Of a stretch of 64,000 bases of DNA, positions 25,808 to 36,549 are shown piece after piece. The DNA is taken from contig JASANE010005108.1 in assembly GCA_030248225.1 (NCBI GenBank), positions 37,450 to 101,449 of the forward strand, in the 5' to 3' direction. The notes beneath the pieces are model-generated. The model made no database searches. It had not been told where the DNA came from and saw only the letters and a list, made by a program, of their open reading frames with translations. The stretch comes from Trileptium ribeirensis. Lineage: Eukaryota; Nematoda; Enoplea; Enoplida; Thoracostomopsidae. Every line of letters begins with the position of its first letter. The first letter of the stretch is position 1. A program made the position numbers and the translations under genes.

Positions 25808-27155
25808 ATTTGTGCTGCGATTTTGAAGCAAAGAGCGAAATGTCATCATAGCGTGGGTTATAAAATTTCGCGAGATATAAAATGAATTATAAAAATGCTT
25901 AGAAGCTGAACATCATGTTTTATGGTGCTCCAGTGTTGTTTTAATAAAGCTGAAAACTGGAATACGTGTGCTTCTCTTTTTAGCGGCAGCGACGTTTGTT
26001 AATTTCGGACGTACCTACTAGATGGTCTGACCGTCGTAGCGGTCTTTCGGCTTGCACTGTTCGTGCTGCCCTGGTACGGAACTTACGCGTTTGGTCCAGA
26101 CGGACGTGCGAGTCCTTGCGCTAGCTCAGTTAACCTGATTAGACCCTCGAGCAATGTTACATATATAATATGTTTAAATAAGTATGGTGAAAGTCATACC
26201 ATACAACTTTTTATTATCAGAGCGTAGTGTAACGTAGTGGAGATTGTGTGTTGCAGGGATGAAGGCGTTTTTATATTCCGTCTGTGTGTGTGATCGGTCA
26301 TAGCTCGGGCTCGACTAAACGATTTTCATGATTTTGGGCTCACTCGAACCGGCATAGTCGATTTACCGTGTACATCCCCGAGATTTTTTTTGATTTGAGC
26401 TCTGGTTCCGGGATTAGAGGTCAAACGAGGTGTTTTAAGCACATTTTAGTACCCCTCACTGAAGCAAGTTTATTTTTATCTTTCGAATTTTTATGTCCGG
26501 ATGGTTTTGCTTCATAATAAAATGATTACTGATGCCTCTTATTTGTTTTCAATTAAGGCTCCGGCTCTGGAGTAATGAGGTTTGATGTATGGACCCTCAT
26601 GGTTTCTCGACACAAAGTTCGACAATTGGTTCTGCCGTCTTTGGCAGCTGTAAAGTCTTACATGGCAATTTTCGTGAATTGAAAACTCATTGCAGGTGTT
26701 GGTTTTGCTCTGCGACCTATGGTTCCATGGGTAGTGGTATGGGTCCTCCATGGTTCCTGGACCAAAATTCCTAATTTTATTGTGACGTTCTGGAAGTTTA
26801 TAGCTTGCGCTTGGGGGCTTTCAGGCATGGGAAACTTATTGCCGGTGTTAGTTTTGTTCTAACTTGTGCGGTATTGTGTGATATCCACATTTAGAATATC
26901 GACGTATGATATCGAGAGCTGATTGGCTGTGCACGCAAAAGGCGTAGCTGTACTTATGCTTCACTACACTCTACAGTCTGGATAAAGTTACTAGTTTTAT
27001 GGTGCAGCTTACACTACTATTACCGACACAACACTACCTTTTACCCTAGCACCATCAACAACATCATGCTATCCAAGACACAATGCAATGCATGGTGGCA
27101 GATACACCAGAGTCGGGAACAAAATTTTCATATGTATGTCTTTTATAACGTAAAC

Positions 27156-27224
27156 GCCGCACAAATAGCGTAGTGGCTAGAGTACACTGTTCGGGCCCAA
27201 ATGATTCAGGGTCGACCCGGCATT
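27156..27224 (+). repeat. tRNA-derived head inside palindrome arm
   Basis: GCCGCACAAA precedes an A-box-like TAGCGTAGTGGCTAG (27166-27180) and a B-box-like GGGTCGACCCG (27209-27219), about 43 bp apart, as in tRNA genes. GCCG at the start can pair with CGGC at the end. The rest of the cloverleaf is poor, so a SINE head is likelier than a functional tRNA. Confidence 0.5.
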
Positions 27225-27474
27225 GTGGCAATAGATTGTTTCAGATTGCAAGAAGGAAAACGTTAACAGTTTGATAATTTTCAAGAATGTTTGGAATCTG
27301 TGTATAAAACTTGTTTACTGTTTTCCTTCTGCACCGTTGTACTCGGGATCCTCGATTTGGAACTTCAGTATAGTTACTCCACATTAGGCAGACTCTTATC
27401 GATTCCCTTCTTCGCCAGAGTACTTAGTAAATATCAGATTGAAACGATTCTCACGTGTTTGTTGGCCAATGTAA

Positions 27475-27638
27475 TTGTTAGGGGCTTAATTTAAATTCAC
27501 GCTTGCCGTTCTCGATATACTAAGCCTACGTTATCGTCCCTATATGAGCTATGTACTAAGCTTAAGTCCGGGGACTGCCGCCCCCCGCACTAAGCTGTTC
27601 TTTTTTCTAACGTTATAACGTCCTACCCCTAAAGGTAA
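27475..27638 (+). mobile_element. TTTAGGGGC-ended MITE, right-arm copy
   Basis: Ends GTTAGGGGC and ACCCCTAAAGGTA. The interior holds CTATGTACTAAGCTTAAG and the conserved AGCTGTTCTTTTTTCTAACG. Shared with 36363-36543 and 56838-57038. Confidence 0.75.
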
Positions 27639-28563
27639 CATGTTTCTGTTTGTTTATGCGTAAATGCGCTCGCTTTCGAGCCTACTATCGTTGAGCTTTT
27701 AGTGCACTACATTCAAGAAGGCACTCAACTTTCGAGGCAACCCCACATCTTTATAGAATAGATGATTAAACCATTACATTATTTTGCCATAATGATGAAG
27801 ACCATTAGTTTTGCCTTTTATTGCCATAGGCTACATCCAAGTCGAAGGTTGCGATGCCGATGGTCCAAACGAATTTCTATTTTTTCCTAAATTATATTTG
27901 GCAATGCAATTTTTACATAGAAAAGCATTAAGATCTCTAATTCTTCTTCTTCTTTTTGCTTTACAATTTTGTTTTTTTTTTCAAACATCGTTAAAGTTCA
28001 ATATTCAAGACTATAGTATAGAACTATTAAAGTATTATAGGTACATCGCTTTAAGATTGTATTTACAGAAAAATAAAATGAACTGCAACTTAGCCAAACT
28101 CGTCTTGCCATTATCGAGCTACAGACTGTAAAATACCTAATGCAGCTTGGGTTCTAAAATAGTGGTTCTGGATAATCTTCTAGCATTGATTCATTTATTC
28201 ATTGAGTGATAATGCTATAATAATGTGGAATTTACATTAAATTGAATGCAGGCTGATTTAGTTTTATCCTATCGTCAAGCGCCGCTATGGTATTATCCTA
28301 GTACAATGGAAGCCAACTATGGGGACATAAATGGCAGCTTAGTAACACTGTCTTTTTTGCACGTGAGTGAGCTCAAATACTCAAATATCTGTCCTGTATA
28401 GTCCGGGTGTAGCGTATATAATGTATACATTTGTATTCAGGTAGAAGAACAAAGCTAAATATACGTGCTGGTGCGTTTCGCCAGACTACTTATAGCTATA
28501 TATAATCTTATCATATAATTCTAATTTCGCGGCAACTCCATTCAGGAAATATAATTCCGATTA

Positions 28564-29034
28564 ATGTATATATTCAGTACTCAGTCGACCCCGGCAATGT
28601 ACATATTCGATATTGAAATGACACAATCAGACGAACTGGATCTTTTGCGAGGGCGCCTGTCCGGTTTTTCAGCCGCCTGCACCGACACCAACACCCTGAA
28701 GGTTGTCGTTGAGTTGTTGTCGGATGTTGCTCCATCAGCAAGCGACATTCGCGAAGCCACTCAGGAGCCGAGTTCGCAGCATCCTATTGCGGCCACTAGC
28801 CGAAGCAACCATCGAAACGACTCGAAGCGACCGCGTACTGAACGATGGCACAACAACAACGCCAACCGCAACAGCAACAGTGAGAACCAAATGCCATGGC
28901 TCAATCTTACCGCGACCGAAGGCGAGAATGATGATAACGACTTTATCACCGTGTCGCATCGTCGAAGCCGTCGCAAGCAGTCCGAAGCCCCGCTCAATGA
29001 AACTCGGGGAGCGAATCTGTCAAAGACCAGATAA
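28564..29034 (+). CDS. Hypothetical open frame in palindrome arm, ORF1/gag-like composition
   Basis: A 156-codon frame. A second Met at 28618 begins MTQSDELDLLRGRLSGFSAA, which matches the start of the left-arm copy (MTPSDKLDLLRERLSGFSAA) and is the likelier start. The middle is Asn/Ser/Arg-rich, and the end has an acidic patch followed by DFITVSHRRSRRK, a pattern common in retroelement ORF1/gag-type RNA-binding proteins. No zinc knuckle is visible. The left-arm copy is frameshifted. I do not recognise a specific family; a transposon origin is inferred only from composition and context. Confidence 0.4.
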   Translation: MYIFSTQSTPAMYIFDIEMTQSDELDLLRGRLSGFSAACTDTNTLKVVVELLSDVAPSASDIREATQEPSSQHPIAATSRSNHRNDSKRPRTERWHNNNANRNSNSENQMPWLNLTATEGENDDNDFITVSHRRSRRKQSEAPLNETRGANLSKTR

Positions 29035-29302
29035 AAGCGGATCCGAGAACAAGGATGTCGATGCGTTATCGGGACGGAATCTCCGTCACTCGATGTCGTA
29101 GCCAAACCGCACCACGCGCTCACCTGCTCGTATGTCGCTTTCGGGCTATTCTATAAGCTAGGCGTCCACCAAATAATATCCGAAAAAGGTGTCACGCAGC
29201 TGCACGTTTTCAAAATGAAAACCCGAGCTTCAGATACCACTTTCCATGTGGTCATCATTCTCACATTCGTGCCATCAATGGTCGACCCGTCGTTTTGGCC
29301 AG

Positions 29303-29780
29303 CTGCTGTCGAGTTTCGAAGCTTCATTTTCGACGATGCAGCCCGATCGCGCCTGAATCTCCAACCGCTCCGGTCAAAAGTAAATTAAGGTACGTCATCT
29401 GCCAAGAACGTTGCCGCTGACAAGAACACCATCTGCGAAACGGTAAGCAGCCACATCAGTAACGACCACCGCAGCAATATTTTTTCGTTGCATGCCCAAC
29501 TCATGTCCGTCGTCAGTCAGAACTACGGAAGGTAGTGAGTGACAGCTACCCGACTAGTGTCGTAGCCATCGAGTCATTATAGTATGAACCGCACCATTTA
29601 TCTAACCCCTAGTTGCCACCTGTAAATATATACAAATAAGTACAGAAAATTAATCATAAAACAACGAAAAAACTGGTGCTACTTTGCTCCACCTGTGCCA
29701 GAGGCATGGATGCTGCAATGAAATTAATGTAATTAATGTCTACTAATGTTGGACAATGAACTGCCGCGTTCGAAAAGTGT
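29303..29780. other. Flank of the right palindrome arm
   Basis: GC-richer than average up to about 29590. It may continue the element whose first part forms the arm, because codon-like composition carries across the arm edge, but several stops interrupt all frames. Unrecognised. Confidence 0.4.
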
Positions 29781-30328
29781 CATGCGCAAGTAAACTTAAG
29801 GTGATACCATCAAACATCCTATTTGGTAATTTCGCTTAAAAATTGTTACTGATCGAATTTTGATCAGTTGAAATTCGGCGAAAAACTGTTCACGAACACA
29901 TTGCTCTGCGATTGAATGCTAGCCATTTTATATTCGCGAAAAATCAAGTAAAATTGAACAAATTTTTGAGGACTAAAATTAGCCGAATTTGACTTAAGAC
30001 GGCTGTGTTCGCGAACACCAAGAGCTTTATTATACGGTGCATTCGTTTATGATATGAGTAATGTGCTCAATTTGTTCGGGACCAATGATAATCCATATTC
30101 AAACTTGGCAAGCATTAGGGAGCCCAATTTCTGCAACATGAAAATTTATAAAATTCTGTTCGAGCACCAGGTATGATTTTGTGCATTTGGATTTGATTTT
30201 ACCAATATCTGGTTTACGAAAAATCGTCTGAAATTCAGCATTTTTCTGTAACAAGGTTTGCGATGCGATACCGGTTATTACAAAATAGGATGGCCGGCGG
30301 GGTCACCTTAAGCTTTCTCACGCATGAC
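29780..30328. mobile_element. MITE with TGTTCGCGAACA palindrome, copy 2
   Basis: The left end reads CATGCGCAAGTAAACTTAAG and the right end, reverse-complemented, CATGCGTGAGAAAGCTTAAG. Both are followed inward by GGTGA and CATCCTATTTTGT-like blocks (left CATCCTATTTGGTAA, right CATCCTATTTTGTAA). One perfect 12-bp palindrome at 30006-30017 and decayed versions (TGTTCACGAACA near 29888, TTGTTCGGGACC near 30073) are inside. The ends and interior match 4721-5157. Non-coding. Confidence 0.72.
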
Positions 30329-30329
30329 G

Positions 30330-33300
30330 TTATCCATGCCGTCTGCTGAGCTATGCTGCTATTACCAATTTTTCACCACTGCACAGTATAAGCTTTTGTA
30401 GCATTTTATAAACATAAATATTCCGCATCACTTTCCGGAAGCAGTTTATATATCATGAAGTATATAATCCAGTAAACGGAATGGTAAAGATTCCCAACAG
30501 TCCGTTAGATGTAAGGACAGATAATTTAAAACCGGTGTAGATAAATAGATGATAAGGATATTATAATTTATACTCTATCATTACGCTAACAATAACAAAC
30601 TTTATAAATAGGTTAAACACGGTGCAATCGGTTTATGGCCCAGCATTTGTGACAGTATAGAAAATTACCACAACTTTTGATTGAGTGCAGTTATCAACTT
30701 GGCATGAGCCAGACTTTTACTATGGACTGATGTACTAAAATGTAGAGTGTTGCGCTGTATAACATTTCTATTTTCTGAAATGATCAGAAAATATGGTTCT
30801 AATGTAACTTGGTTTGATAGAACTTCACAGCTTCAAGGTGGCTATACCATCAACTTTTGTGTTTCATTGTTTCCGACAGTGTTGACCCGAATACTGTATA
30901 GCCGTACACTAACCACGAACTTTTATTTCAAAAATTCTTCAATTCGACCAAGAGCAAATCAGGCGCCTTATTTTATTGCACGATGAGCATGAATGAGCTT
31001 AATCCTCTGAACAAAAGAGCGTTTGTTACAGAAATGTACCCTCCAATCATGTTTCTATTATAAATGACAAGGATAAGTGTATAGGGTCTGTAAAGCCTGT
31101 ATAAAAAGGTCAAGATTGTTTAGAAGTATGCTATGCTCGTTTGCTCGCTACTACAGATACGCGGGCTTCGGATACACATCACTTTTATAAATCATGCGTA
31201 TTAAAACAGAAAGGAAAATATAAAATTTCCCAGAAATCTGGGCATTACATGCAACCAAAATGTTTCAAAATTTATGGGTGTTGCGGAATTTAAATAATAC
31301 AAGTCTTTAAAAGATGTCTTTGAAATTTCAAAGCATATTCTTTGAAGTTTAAAAGAATATCTAGGGGTGCACAATTCAAACAAACTTCTTTTAAATTTCA
31401 TGGAAAGTATTTCGAGTTCCTATTGGAAATTTGGCCCGGCTAATTTCTAGCCCAGCTTACCGATTTAATATGTGACAATGGCAATTTAGCGACAATTCCT
31501 ATCATTTGTGTGCAATAGCAAACCAACTTAATGCAACTGCCACTTTATAAACGAAACGTTCCAATTTTTATCTAATTGTTCGCGAACACAACCATTTTTA
31601 ATTCAAATCCAACAAAATTTTCTTCGCGAACAAATCTGATTTTCGTGAACAGAAAACAGGTTCTTCCGGCTCCGCTGTGGGCCTGAATATGGTTCGTCGA
31701 TTCTTTGTCACAAATACTCACTCTTCAAATTTCGGGATGTTAATATTGCGTGTTTTACCCTACAGCGAGTGTATTAGGTTATCAAGCATGGTTAATACGG
31801 TAATTTTGTTAAATAGAGTGCAACTTGACTATATTATACCTTTCTTGGGGGTTCAAGAAGCTTGCTGTGGACCAAGCCGATTTGCGAAATGTATTGAGTT
31901 TCCCTTTGTTTGGTTACGTATTGCATGCCGGGCATCAAGAATGGTCTATATATACTTTTTATGTGCTGAATACCATGGTTTGGTTATATAGAAACTAACA
32001 CGAATACTAGGTGTGGTGTCGGTTGTTTTCAATGTGTTTAGGGTTGATGAGGTTTTAGGATTTTTTACGTTTTCAGGATTACAGAGGTTTTGGTGTAGTA
32101 TATACAGCAAACACAAAGCCGGTTTCAAAAGTGATTGAAACCACGCTCGCACCGTTTCACTCTCGATTGCGAGATACTATTAAGCAATAATTTTCCTAGG
32201 TAGAAAAAAATTCTAAAGTACGCAAGAAATATTCCTTGTTATATACTGATAAATTTCAGGATGAACGGTGAGCATTACGTCTGCCAAGAGGGTTGAATTT
32301 ATTGATTTTATTAAATGCAGAAAGTGACATTTTAATACGGAAGAATGCTTTTTAGACTAACAGAGAGTATGTTACGTTTATCACGTAAACATTATTTACT
32401 ACTTATCATACATGAGCATAGGGGTGTTACCTCCCTTATGTCCGGATGCCCCCTCTCATAGAGGGCGCTACTACCCCTCCCTTACAGGTCACCTTACTGC
32501 GAACCCATAGGTGCTCTTCGCGGCGTCTAAGGCGCAGCTCATAACACCTCCCACGAACCGACTACCGCGGCTGGTACCTAGGCCCATGTATGCTGATTAC
32601 CAATCATGGAAATTCTCCAATGTGATTAACGATAAGAATATACATCCCAATAACATGAAATAGAGAAAACCTGAATCAAGCTTCTAGCATAATCAATAAA
32701 ATGAGAGTGCAATGCGTATTAGCTATTTTCCAAATGCTTTATAGAAATCAGCTTTCTCAACAGCCTTTTATTTGCTGAACACCTTATATTTTATCTTTAC
32801 AATAACCACATAACTGTAGCACAGAAATTATAAAAGGTATAGGAACTGCGATTTCTCAGAAATATTAATTTGTTTGGAAACATTATTTGTAAATATATGC
32901 ACTCAAAATACAGAATAGGATCTGTTATTGAGTAACAATAAATAAATCGCAGCGCATTGAAACCAATGTTGATGTACACTTGAAATCAACGTCTGATTTT
33001 GCGTCTTCTTTTAGTACCGTAGTATGATGCATGTTATGTAATAATATATCTTTCCCGTTCTTGGAAGTCGTAAATGATGTAGATGTCCAAAGTGACCTTT
33101 ATTTCGGCAAGTTGATCTTTGACAGTTATTGTAAACCAGTTTTTCAAACTGCAAATGCCTATTTTATACACGATGGTCACAGGCATTTTAGGAAATATAA
33201 TACCTCAAACACTGTATTTTTATTCTATCCGTTGGAGACCGCGTGCTGGAACATTTGCCATTAAAAGAACGCAAACCTACATTGGCACAAGCGACGTAGG

Positions 33301-34340
33301 GAGATTGAGGATCTTAACGTAGTTTTAGACCACAAATTTATAAATAAAAAGAAAACCCAATTTAAAGAATATAATGTGAAGCTTGACAGGCACTGACGTG
33401 TAGGTTGCTTTTGTATTATAGGTATTGCTAGATATTAGTACAATATTTGCTTTAAGGAATATAGTATTTAACATTCACTACTAAGATTAACAGTGTACGT
33501 AGCTATATGTTTACAAATTATGCGGCGTTCGTATTATAATGTCCCCACCGTACGACACGACCTTGAAAGCAGAATGTCGTAGACGCCCTATGTTTATAAT
33601 AAAACTAAGGCAGTTACCTAGGGGTGTTGTCATTTTCAAGGACACCAAGCTTTCTTTATAGTTTATCTGTAGATGGTCCGTGGCAAGCAATCTTGTCAAG
33701 GTGAATATTTCCTAGATATAAATATCGAAATTTTCAAAACAACAGCAACACAATTGAATAATAACGCATTAGGTTACAGACAGTGCGCATTACCGTTATA
33801 TTCGCGAAAAAATGACTGCTAAGGATGTGTGAGACATCATAAACAAAAATGCAGGTAGAACTTGCTCGCAAGGAAGGTGCCCTGATCCCGGTAGCTAAAG
33901 GTGGATGCGACACCATAACGCAAACGTACACAGGCCAATGATAAGCAAAGCAACAAACCACACTTTCTAGACATAAATTCGATCAAACTAATATAATAGA
34001 TTTCTTCAAAAAAGATCGAGCTAATACTATGCGGGGCTTCATAATTCTCAAGCTCAACAGTCTTTTTCGCACACTAACGACTCACCTCTGCCGCACAATG
34101 CTGTCAAATAACTGACACAAGAACATTTGTCTTGAGGTCCTGACGATTGAATCTGTATTCGAGGAACCACAAAACTAAGCTCCCGTCACGCATCCGGATC
34201 AACATCACATCGTCATGTGGAGTCTGCCGCCTTTAATGTCAAACTATAAACAAAAATTCTAATACAGCGATCTAGAATGAGCTGGTATTGTTCAACGAGG
34301 ATAGTAGCAATGAAGAACGGCACTTTATATTGTTAAAAAC
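30330..34340. other. Gene-poor stretch
   Basis: No supported gene. A fragment of the palindrome-bearing MITE lies at 31565-31660, with a perfect TGTTCGCGAACA at 31577-31588. A GC-rich repeat lies at 32410-32595. A mildly repetitive AAATTTCAAAG-like patch is at 31300-31400. Open frames at 31677-31991 and 33031-33264 have no recognisable domain. Confidence 0.45.
32410..32595 (+). repeat. GC-rich interspersed repeat, copy
   Basis: It starts CATGAGCATAGGGGTGTTAC and ends near CCCATGTATGCTG. It is GC-rich against an AT-rich background and shares the start and general build with segments at 38636, 45583, 51902 and 57240. Confidence 0.5.
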
Positions 34341-34351
34341 GGATTGCAGGA

Positions 34352-34711
34352 TTGCCACATTGTGACGACTTCCACATGCTCAGCGTTCATATGGTGCCAC
34401 ATCGTTGCCTGACGCCAAGCATCGTCGACCTTACCAACGAACTGTTTCGATGTCGCACTCTGAGCAAGCTGAATTTGTCAAAGTGTTTCATTAAATTTCG
34501 ACAACATCGGATTATGACGAAAAACGGCTATCACAACACCATTTCATATCCCATTCCACAGTCACAACACCATCTTATGTGTTTCGCCTTCACAACACTA
34601 TTTGGCATGTTTCTCCTCAGCCTCAAACATTTGGACTGGCGCACCGGTGATCAAATGACGTTTTTTACAACCCGTAATCTGTCGTTTCATTATAAAGTAT
34701 CCAACAAATAA
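34352..34711 (+). pseudogene. Ty3/Gypsy reverse transcriptase relic
   Basis: The translated frame contains DFHMLSVHMVPHRCLTPSI followed by VDLTNELFRCRTLSKLNLSK. This is the standard Gypsy RT palm segment, where the consensus pattern is D/Y-R-x-LN, VPDRYP.P, and SKLDL. After about residue 55 the frame decays into noise with only PFGMF-like remnants (TTLFGMFLL). The catalytic YxDD box, RNase H and integrase are not seen. GC-richer sequence to about 35300 may hold further decayed parts. Confidence 0.75.
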
Positions 34712-34719
34712 AGAATGTT

Positions 34720-36060
34720 GATACCAATCGGTTAACTCACAGCTAGCCATTGCGATTCGGCACGTCGCTTTTGCAAAAAGCATCGTCGTTCACTTCCTGT
34801 CTCGCGCAGCGGTTGCTGCAGTTCAGGTGACACCCACGATTGCTGCTATTCAACTAAACGACCAACACCTGTAATTTCGAATTACCATCGCTGCAGATCC
34901 TGCAAGCGTAATAGCAGACAAATCTAGTGGAACGACAGGTCTCGTCTGTTTCCGAGACAATATTAAGGCGCGTTTTTGTCTTATACCACAGCCTGTCGCA
35001 CGCAGTCTACTGGCCGACGTCGGAAATTATTAGTCAGTTGTATTCGTACAATTGTCAAAACTTGCGCGGAATTCGACGCTAGACAAGACAACCGCAATAC
35101 ACAGGAACCAATCGAATCAGTGCGGACAAGATAACAATCAGAATAATAACTAAGCATGGGATCACTACTAATTCCCTGAGGCAAATTCAAAGGATATCCT
35201 TGAAATTTTGGCCATATTCTATTTAATCTACGTTTTGGTAATATTTCATTACTTACTATACTGTTAAAACGTGCGTTGAATACACGTTTCAAAACTCGTT
35301 GGCACTGAACTTAAAATTGAAAATCTGAAAAGCAACCCATGTCAACCAATTCCAATACCACGCAAATTGCGAATAACAGCGCAAAGCCATCACAATCTAG
35401 ATATCTGTGATTAATATTTGAATGAATAGATTTGCAGGAATGTTTGCACCGTTTATAATTTTACTGAGTACTAAAATTATTTGTCTGGATATTGAAACAT
35501 GGCACCTTACTTCTCGCATTGCCGTTGGTCGTACACCTCACGGAAACACAGGCATTAATTACTATATCACAAAAGTCCCTTACTTGCGCAATGTTGATAT
35601 ATATTTGGTTAATAATATGTGGTTATCGTAAATAATGGAAGCGTTTATGTAACCTACACCACAATCAGTTCGAGAACATGAAGGCGTCATAATCTATATC
35701 CGCTAAATTCAGTCAGCAATTCATAGCATCAGAGTAGTTAGGTAAGTCCCAGTTTCATTTTTGTTAAATAATCTGTAGCCGTTGACTAAATATTTTCGGC
35801 TGATTACCAGAAATACAGCTATAAGTTTCAATAATTAGTATCGAAACAGCATATAACCAAATGCTTAACTTTACAGAAACATTCACTTTATAAAAAGGGC
35901 AGTCCCCATTGCAAACATGATAAGATAGTATTTTTCGTAATCCTGAAGATTTCGTAAGCATGTTATCGAAGCGCGTTCAAATGATCTAATTTATGATAAA
36001 AGTCTTTCTCCGCGCAAACGATATGAGATTTGTTTTTCATTTTCATAGGTATTAAGATTT
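34720..36060. other. Unassigned; possible retroelement debris then AT-rich DNA
   Basis: 34750-35290 has coding-like composition in pieces on both strands but no frame I can assign. A 69-codon frame at 35422-35631 starts with a hydrophobic stretch after an acceptor-like TTTGCAG, but nothing confirms it. Confidence 0.4.
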
Positions 36061-36067
36061 GGTACAG

Positions 36068-36217
36068 ATTGTCGTCGAAGTTCGCTCTGACGATCAGCTT
36101 TCAGGAAAGCAAGTCAAAGTAGCAGTTAGCTGCTCAACACATGGCATTTTAGAACTTCTGTCAAAATTATATATTCAACGTCCGCAAAAAGATGTTTTCA
36201 TTTCTCTCGCGGATTAA
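36068..36217 (+). CDS. Possible terminal exon, unknown product
   Basis: After an acceptor-like GGTACAG the frame reads IVVEVRSDDQLSGKQVKVAV, then SCSTHGILELLSKLYIQRPQ, ending KDVFISLAD and a TAA at 36215-36217 that overlaps AATAAA at 36217-36222. The residue composition is protein-like. No family recognised and no upstream partner exon found, so this could be chance. Confidence 0.25.
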   Translation: MVVEVRSDDQLSGKQVKVAVSCSTHGILELLSKLYIQRPQKDVFISLAD

Positions 36218-36362
36218 ATAAAGTTCAGGTAGCACATTTTGCACAATTTTCAAAGAGTCCAAACTACTACATGAAGTGTTGGACAAAGTGAAAATACAGG
36301 TTTCCGAATGGGAAACAGAAGAACGCGAATCGAACGCAAGTTGTATAAAATCGAGGGCCCAT

Positions 36363-36543
36363 GTCAACTTTAGGGCCCGATGTTTAATGCATGCTATGCC
36401 GTTCTCAATATACTAAACCTTAGTCTTAGCCTAAGCTATGTACTAAGCCTAAGCCGAATCGGGTCGGGGCTGCCGCTCCCCGAACTCTCCGCCCTAAGCT
36501 GTTCTTTTTTCTAACGTTGTAATGTCCAATTCCTAAAGTTGAC
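36363..36543 (+). mobile_element. TTTAGGGGC-family MITE, copy 3
   Basis: Perfect 12-bp terminal inverted repeats GTCAACTTTAGG (36363-36374) and CCTAAAGTTGAC (36532-36543), flanked on both sides by CATG. The interior carries the CCTTAGTCTTAGCCTAAGC palindrome-rich core and AGCTGTTCTTTTTTCTAACG shared with the other copies. CATG is self-complementary, so it could be a 4-bp target duplication or part of the inverted repeat. Confidence 0.85.
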
Positions 36544-36549
36544 ATGTGG

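Larger units (their letters stand above)
25808..29302 (+). repeat. Right arm of the giant inverted repeat
   Basis: Reverse complement of 20937-24430. The inner end starts at ATTTGTGCTGCGATTTT and the outer end stops at GGTCGACCCGTCGTTTTGG (about 29302), beyond which the flanks differ. It carries, in order outward, the unrecognised block at 26520-26840 (with repeated CCATGG words), a tRNA-like head at 27156-27224, a MITE at 27475-27638 and an open frame at 28564-29034. Confidence 0.95.
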
